Shown here: positions 16,142 to 22,141 of the stretch, in pieces
Numbering within the stretch: the stretch's first letter is position 1
Layout of the letters: each line of letters opens with the position of its first letter
Origin: CAZSAL01 sp964604825
GTDB taxonomy: Bacteria > Elusimicrobiota > Elusimicrobia > 2-01-FULL-59-12
Direction of reading: 5' to 3'
Assembly (NCBI GenBank): GCA_964604825.1
Contig: CAZSAL010000040.1
Location: forward strand, 1-24,064
Length of the DNA: 24,064 nt
The notes under the pieces: model-generated
Database searches by the model: none
What the model saw: only the letters and a program-made list of their open reading frames with translations
Told to the model about the DNA's origin: nothing
Made by a program: the position numbers and the translations under genes

Positions 16142-17499
16142 TAACCTTCGCCAGCTTCATGGAAGATGCGCTCTACGGCCCGAACGGCTATTATTCTTCA
16201 GGCCGCGCGCGCACAGGCAGGCAGGGAGACTACTTTACCGCTCCAGATGTGGGGGCCGTGTTCGGGGAATTGCTCGCCTTTTATTTTCGGGACTGGCGGA
16301 TGCGTCTCGGCGTAACGAATTTCCAGCTCGTCGAATGCGGACCCGGAGAAGGCGCCCTTGCAGAAAGCATCACCACGGCTCTTACCAACTCCGGATGTGA
16401 CCCAATAAACGAATATAACGCATCATTAGGGTGTGACCCAAAACTCAAACGTAGTACACCGCTGGATCAAATTCCTTCTGGGTTCACTTATCTGGCTGTT
16501 GAACGGAGCCCATTCCGCCGCAAACGGCTGGAAACAAAAGGCTTTAACGCCGTTGAATCTTTTGAATCTTTGCCGGGTCCGGTCACCGGCTGCATCTTCG
16601 GCAATGAGTTGATCGACGCTTTCCCCGTTCACCGCGTGCGCATGCATGAGGGGAAACTGGAAGAGGCATACGTGACAACGATCAATCCTACCCTCACCCT
16701 CGGTTCTCCCTCCGGTCGACCTTGCCCTCTCCCGCCCAAGGCGGGAGAGGGTGTAGCGGACGGGACCGTCCCGTCGAAGAACACATCGACAGGAGGTCGG
16801 GACGGCACGGACGCGAGGGTGAGGGCATCCCTGAAGTGGGGCCCGCCTTCCACTCCCGAGCTGGCACGCTATCTTGAGCGGATTCATATCACACTTCCCG
16901 AGGGCTACGAAACGGAAATCAATCTGTCCATGCGCACCTGGCTGAAGGAAACTTCCCGCGCGCTGAATCATGGACTGATCGTTCTGCTTGATTATGGCCG
17001 TCCTGCTCACGAGTATTACCATCCGGATCGAACCCGCGGCACGCTGCGCGCGTTTTATCAGCATCAGGTAAGCGATAACGCGCTTGCCCGCCCGGGGGAA
17101 CAGGACCTGACCGCAGACGTGGATTTCACCAGCCTGGCGCTCGATGCGCGCGAAGCGGGGCTTGATCTCCTGGCCTTTATGGACTTGTCGTCGTTTCTGA
17201 TCTCCGCCGCAGAAAAGCTATACGCACTGCAATTAAATAATGCGGAATCCGGAGTTCGGAGTTCGGAAGAAGGAACTTTTTATAAGGAAAACCGACTTCC
17301 GCAATCCGCAATCCGCACTCCACATTTCCTGCAAAATCCCGGCGCATTGCAGATGTTGATTCATCCCGACGCTTTGGGCCAGGCTTTTCAGGTTATGATT
17401 TTAGGCAAAGGACTTAAAAAAGAAGAGTGGAATTTTCCGCACAACAGAACAAAGAGGCTGGGCCTGGACAAATTTAATCGTCGCCCCGGCAAGGTTTAG
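16138..17499 (+). CDS. MidA/NDUFAF7-like SAM-dependent methyltransferase carrying several repeat insertions
   Basis: Family proteins are class I methyltransferases; mitochondrial NDUFAF7 methylates a complex I arginine, and the bacterial targets are largely unknown. Visible family motifs are ALYGPNGYYSSG, DYFTAPDVGAVFGELLA, the SAM loop VECGPGEG (residues 65-72), FGNELIDAFPVHRV and LIVLLDYGRPAHEYYHPDR with LRAFYQHQ. The start TTG overlaps the nth stop; ATG at 16159 is the alternative. Of 453 residues, about 85-113, 185-230 and 368-397 are encoded by three different palindromic repeats, and the RRPGKV tail lies in a fourth. All keep the frame open. Without them the protein would be about 345-350 residues, close to the family length. 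The inserts fall between core motifs, so activity may be retained. Confidence 0.88.
   Translation: MITFASFMEDALYGPNGYYSSGRARTGRQGDYFTAPDVGAVFGELLAFYFRDWRMRLGVTNFQLVECGPGEGALAESITTALTNSGCDPINEYNASLGCDPKLKRSTPLDQIPSGFTYLAVERSPFRRKRLETKGFNAVESFESLPGPVTGCIFGNELIDAFPVHRVRMHEGKLEEAYVTTINPTLTLGSPSGRPCPLPPKAGEGVADGTVPSKNTSTGGRDGTDARVRASLKWGPPSTPELARYLERIHITLPEGYETEINLSMRTWLKETSRALNHGLIVLLDYGRPAHEYYHPDRTRGTLRAFYQHQVSDNALARPGEQDLTADVDFTSLALDAREAGLDLLAFMDLSSFLISAAEKLYALQLNNAESGVRSSEEGTFYKENRLPQSAIRTPHFLQNPGALQMLIHPDALGQAFQVMILGKGLKKEEWNFPHNRTKRLGLDKFNRRPGKV
16392..16475. repeat. Palindromic repeat, family A, copy 3: in frame inside the MidA-like gene (diverged)
   Basis: This 84-nt segment aligns to copies 1 and 2 without gaps (62 of 84 identical to copy 1 by hand count). 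It encodes CDPINEYNASLGCDPKLKRS, the same frame as copy 2 (FDPKNQYNAPLGFDPNLKGG). The inverted ends have decayed, so this is an older copy. It lies between the SAM-loop helix and the strand TYLAVERSP. Confidence 0.85.
16691..16825. repeat. Palindromic repeat, family B, in frame inside the MidA-like gene
   Basis: Perfect 12-bp inverted ends lie at 16691-16702 and 16814-16825. A perfect 12-bp central hairpin pairs 16725-16736 with 16740-16751 around a CAA loop. The element is 135 nt, exactly 45 codons, and has no stop in the reading frame. The ends and central hairpin match the ilvD copy, while the segments between them differ. Confidence 0.92.
17239..17326. repeat. Palindromic repeat, family C, in frame inside the MidA-like gene
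   Basis: Two 31-nt imperfect inverted arms (17239-17269 and 17296-17326) are built from repeated TCCGCAATCCGCA-like and CGGAGTTCGGAG-like units around a 26-nt AT-rich centre. The encoded peptide (NAESGVRSSEEG, then ENRLPQSAIRTPHF) has no counterpart that I know in the methyltransferase family. The CGGAGTTCGGA and GCGGATTGCGGA unit type is a common bacterial intergenic repeat. Confidence 0.78.
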
Positions 17500-17565
17500 G
17501 CCGGGGTCCATAAAACTAGAAATCCTTTATTGATGGGTCCCGGCCTGAGAATCGCCGGGACGACG
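17479..17565. repeat. Palindromic repeat, family E, spanning the 3' end of the MidA-like gene
   Basis: Outer arms CGTCGCCCCGGC (17479-17490) and GCCGGGACGACG (17554-17565) match at 11 of 12 positions. Each arm also forms its own hairpin: 17484-17490 with 17500-17506, and 17537-17544 with 17554-17561. The left arm encodes the last residues (RRPGK) and abuts the stop codon of the MidA-like gene. The right arm ends just before the ribosome binding site of the phosphatase gene. Confidence 0.78.
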
Positions 17566-17583
17566 CATATTGAGGTTATTTTA

Positions 17584-18228
17584 ATGATCCCTATTGACGC
17601 TATTTTGTTCGACCTGGACGGAACTCTCATTGATTCCAAGAGAGACATCGCTCTCAGCGTTCAATTCACGCAGCGCGAGATGGGCGTGCCGGAAAGCTCG
17701 GAAGACGAGGTCGGCGCATTCATCGGCGCAGGCGTGGGAAGACTGATGGCTCGCGCTTTAAAAACCGACGACCCGGCGCGCATCGAGCGCGCGGGAGAGA
17801 TTTTTATCGAGCGCTACCGGCATCACAGCCTGGACAACACCGCTCCTTACCCGCACGTTATCGAGACGCTTAATCACTATAAAGGAAAACGCCTGGCGGT
17901 GGTCACGAACAAACCGGTTAAAATTTCCAACCGGATCCTTCATGGGCTGGGACTGCTGGAATATTTCCCTGTGGTTCTGGGGGGAGATTCGCTGACGGTT
18001 AAAAAGCCTAATCCGGAGCCGCTCTGGCATGCGCTGCGATTATTGAAAGCGCCGGCGAAGCGCGCTCTTATGGTGGGGGATTCGGACAACGACGTGAGCG
18101 CCGGCCGAGCCGCAGGCACGCACACCTGCGGGATCCTTTCAAACATTGGAGATCATCACTTTCTTAAAGAATCCCGTCCGGACCTGCTGATCTTATCGAT
18201 GAACGAGTTGGCCCGGCACTTCCGCTAG
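17584..18228 (+). CDS. HAD-superfamily phosphatase, phosphoglycolate phosphatase-like
   Basis: HAD motif I is FDLDGTLIDS, with nucleophile Asp10 and acid Asp12. Motif II is VVTNKP, motif III is the Lys in VKKPNPEPL, and motif IV is VGDSDNDVSAGRAAG. The helical cap after motif I is the Gph/PpaX type, so likely substrates are 2-phosphoglycolate or pyrophosphate. I chose ATG 17584 because it has GAGG at a good distance and begins directly with MIPIDAILFDLDGT. The frame is open back to an ATG at 17530, but those 18 codons lie in the family E repeat and are unlikely to be translated. It probably belongs to the nth-midA-like operon, and it ends tail to tail with the next minus-strand gene, overlapping by 4 bases. 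Substrate assignment is uncertain; the fold is certain. Confidence 0.9.
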   Translation: MIPIDAILFDLDGTLIDSKRDIALSVQFTQREMGVPESSEDEVGAFIGAGVGRLMARALKTDDPARIERAGEIFIERYRHHSLDNTAPYPHVIETLNHYKGKRLAVVTNKPVKISNRILHGLGLLEYFPVVLGGDSLTVKKPNPEPLWHALRLLKAPAKRALMVGDSDNDVSAGRAAGTHTCGILSNIGDHHFLKESRPDLLILSMNELARHFR

Positions 18229-19352
18229 GTAGGATCCGCCGCGGGGTTCAGCCCCGGGACCTTGTCTTTCGCAGGCTGTTTCAACAGTTTTCGCACGAAT
18301 GACTTTGCCCTGGCAAGAACGTACAACGCGAGACCGCGCAGGTTGTTGTTATAGAGGGAAACGTGGACTTCCTCGCGGCTGGCATTGCAAAAAAACTTTT
18401 TATAGCTTTCGTCCCCTTTCAAAAAATCAAACTCATTCATACCTCTTGCAAAAGCGTTCTGAACGGTCATATCAAACAATACCGTCCCGACACTCCATTT
18501 GCTCCACCGGGGATCGTGACCGCACTGAAAACAATAGGTTTTTTTGTCGTAATCAAAAGCATATACCACGCTGACAGGCGTTTCGCCGTCGTAGAAAAAA
18601 TGCAGATTGAGAATCCCTGCCTCAAGAAACAGTTTTGCCAGCTCCCGGTGAAAACGCTGCGCATCGGGCCGCAGGAACTCGGAAACCTGTTTTTTTAAAC
18701 CGGAACGCTGCTGATGCAGATAGAACAGATGATCCATGCACTCAGGCAATTGCCCTGCATCTTTAATGACCCGATGCGTCACTTTCATTCTATTCAGCAG
18801 CAACTTCCGCTTACGGTTGTGGGTGCGTTCATATTTTCCGTCAAACTTCGTATAAGGGCACGAAAATGAAGGCTGGGAAATGCCGTGATAATCCATGGAG
18901 AGCGGTGAATTGGCCAGCAAAAGGGAATTTGTTTTTACAACTTCGGAAGAGATCAGATCCCACCCGCACCGGGATTGTTTTAAAAATGCCGAGACAGCCT
19001 GCACCGCCTCCGCTTCACAGCCTTTTTCGGCAATAATATCGAGGTACTCGGGGCTGAGCTCATCTCCGCAGAACTTAAGGATCTTCGTGCCCCAGGGGGA
19101 ACGCCGCTCGATATAAAACGGCGCAACGCAGACCAGGCGGCTGTCTGACCGGGCAACCAGGATGAAAAGCCGCCGGTTGGGCCTGCGGAATATCTTCCAC
19201 CAGGTATGGATCCACTCCCAGCGCAGGAATACATTGTCTGAAATACTCCGGCTTAAGAGCCGATTCCATTCTTCGCCGATAGAATCGAATTCATTCTGCT
19301 CTATGGGGTAGATATTCATAACGGGGGTTTTTAAGCGCGGACAATTAGACAT
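18225..19352 (-). CDS. CelD/BcsL-like GNAT-fold acyltransferase family protein
   Basis: The 375-residue protein has the pattern of the CelD/BcsL (Acetyltransf_6) family: EEWNRLLSRS, FLRWEWIHTWW, VCVAPFYIERRS near the N terminus, then a GNAT-like C-terminal half with FHRELAKLFLEAGILNLHFF, GETPVSVVYAFDYDKKTYCF, SVGTVLFDMTVQNAFARGM and EFDFLKGDESYKKFF. Members are linked to exopolysaccharide or cell-surface acylation; the acceptor here is unknown. It starts 16 bases after the glycosyltransferase stop, so the two form an operon. The start is uncertain: an in-frame ATG at 19319 (MNIYPIEQNE) would remove 11 residues. It is cytoplasmic, with no signal peptide. Confidence 0.82.
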   Translation of the reverse strand: MSNCPRLKTPVMNIYPIEQNEFDSIGEEWNRLLSRSISDNVFLRWEWIHTWWKIFRRPNRRLFILVARSDSRLVCVAPFYIERRSPWGTKILKFCGDELSPEYLDIIAEKGCEAEAVQAVSAFLKQSRCGWDLISSEVVKTNSLLLANSPLSMDYHGISQPSFSCPYTKFDGKYERTHNRKRKLLLNRMKVTHRVIKDAGQLPECMDHLFYLHQQRSGLKKQVSEFLRPDAQRFHRELAKLFLEAGILNLHFFYDGETPVSVVYAFDYDKKTYCFQCGHDPRWSKWSVGTVLFDMTVQNAFARGMNEFDFLKGDESYKKFFCNASREEVHVSLYNNNLRGLALYVLARAKSFVRKLLKQPAKDKVPGLNPAADPT

Positions 19353-19368
19353 ATCGGCCAGGGAAAGG

Positions 19369-20481
19369 TTACTTTTTTGCGTACGATAATTTCAGCCCCG
19401 TAGAAAACTTTAAAACCAGCCCTTTCAGCATCCGCTTTCGTGCACGGAACAGGGTCCGCGCTCGGGCGACAAACCGATCCGGCAGACAGGAAAACAGGAA
19501 AAACACCCAACAACGCGCGCATCCTGGCCGATACATCAGGCTTTTCAGCACAAATGGCAGCGCCTGCCTGCACTCCGACCGGTCAATATACGCCTCAGCG
19601 ATCCAGGCGTATGATGCGGCGATTCTGTTATTAAGCGCCCGGCCAGGAAGCCGTATCCGGTCCCTGTCCCGCATGATGACGGGCAGGATCGTATTTAAGT
19701 TATTCAACGCAATGCGAAGCTGGTGCGAGGGATTGGTCAAAGCATCCGACGCGCCGATCTGATATCGGATGCTGGATACATTGAGAAAAGCGACCGGCCC
19801 TTCACGACATGTCCGCAGATGTAAATCGTAATCTTCCCCCGCGTTTTTGAGGTTTTCGTTAAATCCCTTTACCCGCTGCAGCCGCTCGCGCGTCAGCAGG
19901 GCGGTCGACGTGTGAACCAGATTCCCCATGACCATTTCTGAAAAAATATCCCCGGAAAACAGTTCCGCATCCTGGACGATGGCCGGCAGATCCGGGATGA
20001 CGTCGTAGGCGCGCCGGCGCACTTCGAACAGCCGGTCCTGAGAGACAAGGCGATAGGCGTGATACATGGTCTTCAGATATCTTCTCGCGACGATAACCCC
20101 CGATGGATCGACCGCGTCCATGTCGGTCCAGATCATTCCCGCTCCGGGGAGAGAATTCAGGCATGCCACCTGCACAGAAAGTTTCCAGAGATAGAATTCA
20201 TCGTCGGAATCAAGAAAAGAGACGAAATCTCCTCTGGCAAGCGCGATCCCGCGATTGCGGGCGGCGGCGACCCCGGAATTGGTTTGATAAACATATCTCA
20301 CCCGCGGGTCGCGCCCGTAAGCGGACTGGAGCAGTTCCCGCGTTTCGTCGGTCGATCCATCATCGATCACGATGGCTTCGACATTACGGTGGGTTTGATT
20401 TATGACGCTGTTTATCGCGCGCCGGATGCAGTATGCGCGGTTATAAGACGGGATAATGACGCTTACGAGATTGGATGACAT
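19369..20481 (-). CDS. Family 2 glycosyltransferase
   Basis: The GT-A fold is at the N terminus: VSVIIPSYNRAYCIRRAINS, the nucleotide-binding VIDDGSTDET (Asp40, Asp41), TNSGVAAARNRGIALARGDF, and the metal-binding FLDSDDE (Asp91-Asp94). The acceptor side has NLKNAGEDYDLHLRT, equivalent to the ED catalytic-base motif. The C terminus (residues about 290-370) is basic and helical, possibly peripheral to the membrane. It transfers a sugar from an activated donor during surface polysaccharide or glycolipid synthesis; the sugar is unknown. The ATG follows GGTGGAG at good spacing. It is first in a two-gene unit with the CelD-like gene and divergent from the cobalamin operon. Confidence 0.93.
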   Translation of the reverse strand: MSSNLVSVIIPSYNRAYCIRRAINSVINQTHRNVEAIVIDDGSTDETRELLQSAYGRDPRVRYVYQTNSGVAAARNRGIALARGDFVSFLDSDDEFYLWKLSVQVACLNSLPGAGMIWTDMDAVDPSGVIVARRYLKTMYHAYRLVSQDRLFEVRRRAYDVIPDLPAIVQDAELFSGDIFSEMVMGNLVHTSTALLTRERLQRVKGFNENLKNAGEDYDLHLRTCREGPVAFLNVSSIRYQIGASDALTNPSHQLRIALNNLNTILPVIMRDRDRIRLPGRALNNRIAASYAWIAEAYIDRSECRQALPFVLKSLMYRPGCARCWVFFLFSCLPDRFVARARTLFRARKRMLKGLVLKFSTGLKLSYAKK

Positions 20482-20540
20482 AAAATCTCCACCAACCCGT
20501 ATTGTATATATCCGCCAAATTCAAACAATAAAAAAATAAA

Positions 20541-20569
20541 TTGACAGACTACGGATGAAAAGGTCTAAT
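20541..20569 (+). promoter_or_regulatory. Sigma70-type promoter of the cobalamin operon
   Basis: A perfect -35 TTGACA (20541-20546) and a -10 TCTAAT (20564-20569, five of six consensus bases) are separated by exactly 17 bases. The start would be near 20576, about 20 bases before the riboswitch P1 helix. Confidence 0.8.
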
Positions 20570-20596
20570 AGGCCTCGCTTTAACGTTCTTTCAAAT

Positions 20597-20744
20597 GTCG
20601 TTGGCAGCGGTCCATCCATAATATGGATGGACCAAGACCCGCCAGACGTCTGGTGGGTTGTGGAACTTCGGTTAGAATCCGAGACTGCCCCGCAACGGTG
20701 AACTCAATAGCAGCAATGAGTAAGTCCGGCCTACTGACAACGAC
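20597..20744 (+). ncRNA. Cobalamin riboswitch aptamer
   Basis: The conserved core is present: TTAGAATCCGAGACTG followed by CCCCGCAACGGTGA, and then the AAGTCCGG...CTACTGAC B12-box region. The closing helix P1 pairs GTCGTTG (20597-20603) with CAACGAC (20738-20744). A stable peripheral hairpin formed by GGTCCATCC and GGATGGACC lies in the 5' part. The family binds adenosylcobalamin or related cobamides and usually represses in cis. It lies in the leader of the BT1-like transporter and TonB receptor genes. Confidence 0.96.
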
Positions 20745-20788
20745 CATAAGTTGTGCCTTCGCGGGAAGGTTTGTTTTTAAGGTTTGCT

Positions 20789-20818
20789 AACCCAATTCCC
20801 GCAGGAATTGGGTTTTTT
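20789..20818 (+). terminator. Intrinsic terminator acting as riboswitch expression platform
   Basis: A perfect 11-bp stem (20789-20799 with 20804-20814) closes a CGCA loop and runs into six T residues. GCGGGAA at 20761-20767 can pair with TTCCCGC at 20796-20802. This antiterminator would break the terminator stem. The arrangement fits transcriptional attenuation when cobalamin is bound. Confidence 0.9.
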
Positions 20819-20920
20819 GATGTCCAGACTGGCAAACATATTCACATTACGGATTAAAGAAAGAGATAAAAACATTAATAATCAGATACTTTTGGTTGGA
20901 GAGCATGCAGGGGCGCTTAT

Positions 20921-22141
20921 ATGAAGGACACTCTGCGACGGCGATATTCCTTCTTTCTGATCAATTATTTCATCCAGGGATCAATCAGTATTGTTTATGA
21001 ACCTCTGGACTATCTGCTTAAAGACCACCTCAAACTGACTCCCGGGCAGGCGGCCGGGTTCATCGCCTGGATGACTTTTCCGCTGCTTTTGAAACCCGTT
21101 ATGGGATACATCACAGACTTCATGCCGTTTCGGGGCGAGCGCAGGAAACCTTACCTTATACTTACCTCTCTTATTGCGACATTCGCATTTCTTTCTCTGG
21201 CATACCAGAGCCATTACCGTTATCTGGGACTTTTAATACCAATGACGCTGTCATGCTTCGCTCTGACATTCGCCGACGTAGTTTGCGGCGGGATGCTGGT
21301 TGAAGACGGCAAGGAACACCGGCAAACCGGGCCATATCAGGCCCTGCATATCGGCGGACTGTATCTGAGCGCCATCGTTTGCGGCTTCGGCAGCGGCTGG
21401 ATGACCACCCACCTGCCATATCCCTGCATCTTTATGGTCACGGCTCTCCTGCCCCTTGCGATTTTCGCTTCTTCCTTCATAGTACACGAAGAAGGGACCA
21501 GCCGGAGGCAGCCAAGAAACGCCTTCCAGTTCTGGAAATTCATCCGTACCAGACGATTCTGGGCGCTCAGTCTCACCATCGTACTGTGGAATTTTTACCC
21601 TTTCCTTGGCACGGTGCAGTTTTATTATCAGAGCAATGTGCTGCGCCTTAACCCACAGTGGATCGGCTCCCTTATGACAGTGGGAGCTGTAACAGGACTT
21701 CTGGGGTCCGCAGCTTACTGGAAATTCTACCGGGGCAGGGACGCCAACACATGGGTTACCCGCGGGCCGCTGGCGATGGCGACCGTGAGCCTTTCCTATT
21801 TATTTTACAGCGGACCCGTTTCCGTCACGCTGATCGAAGCGGTTTTCGGATTTACCAGCGTATTTTTCAGACTGGCTCTGCTCGATTTAATAGCGCGCAC
21901 CTGTCCGGAGGACGCGGAAGCGACTTCTTACGCCCTGTTCCTGGTATTTATCGATGTCGCCATGTACGGCTCCAACGCGCTGGGAGGAAAACTTTTCGAC
22001 TTACTGCAGTATTGTCTCGGCAGCCGGCTTCATCACAACCAGATTGCCGTGGTCATATTGATTTTGATCGGGTCCATAAGCACTTTGGCGTGCCGGTGGA
22101 CTCTGCCGTTAGCCATTAATACCAAGGAGGGCGTATCGTGA
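20921..22141 (+). CDS. BT1-like MFS transporter under cobalamin riboswitch control (candidate cobamide transporter)
   Basis: The 406-residue, about 12-helix protein resembles the BT1/folate-biopterin branch of the MFS. It has SISIVYEPLDYLLKDHLKLT, KPVMGYITDFMPFRGERRKPY as the motif A equivalent, and ALTFADVVCGGMLVEDGKE in the helix 4 region. BT1 homologues carry folates, pterins or S-adenosylmethionine, so the branch handles large polar cofactor-like molecules. Its position between a cobalamin riboswitch and a TonB-dependent receptor suggests it carries cobamide or a precursor across the inner membrane, in place of BtuCD; this is inference from context. The ATG follows AGGGG. Its stop overlaps the receptor GTG by 4 bases, so the two are translationally coupled. 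Confidence 0.85.
   Translation: MKDTLRRRYSFFLINYFIQGSISIVYEPLDYLLKDHLKLTPGQAAGFIAWMTFPLLLKPVMGYITDFMPFRGERRKPYLILTSLIATFAFLSLAYQSHYRYLGLLIPMTLSCFALTFADVVCGGMLVEDGKEHRQTGPYQALHIGGLYLSAIVCGFGSGWMTTHLPYPCIFMVTALLPLAIFASSFIVHEEGTSRRQPRNAFQFWKFIRTRRFWALSLTIVLWNFYPFLGTVQFYYQSNVLRLNPQWIGSLMTVGAVTGLLGSAAYWKFYRGRDANTWVTRGPLAMATVSLSYLFYSGPVSVTLIEAVFGFTSVFFRLALLDLIARTCPEDAEATSYALFLVFIDVAMYGSNALGGKLFDLLQYCLGSRLHHNQIAVVILILIGSISTLACRWTLPLAINTKEGVS

Noticed and set aside
11289..17565. A CRISPR array or tandem repeat array as the explanation of the repeats
   Set aside because: The copies are dispersed kilobases apart, belong to different palindromic families and have no regular spacers or cas genes nearby.
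20905..21000. An upstream ATG at 20905 with a GGAG site, opening a short frame overlapping the BT1-like gene start
   Set aside because: It has a plausible ribosome binding site, but it encodes only about 30 codons with no family pattern, and the BT1-like start has its own AGGGG. It is possible as a leader peptide but not supported.
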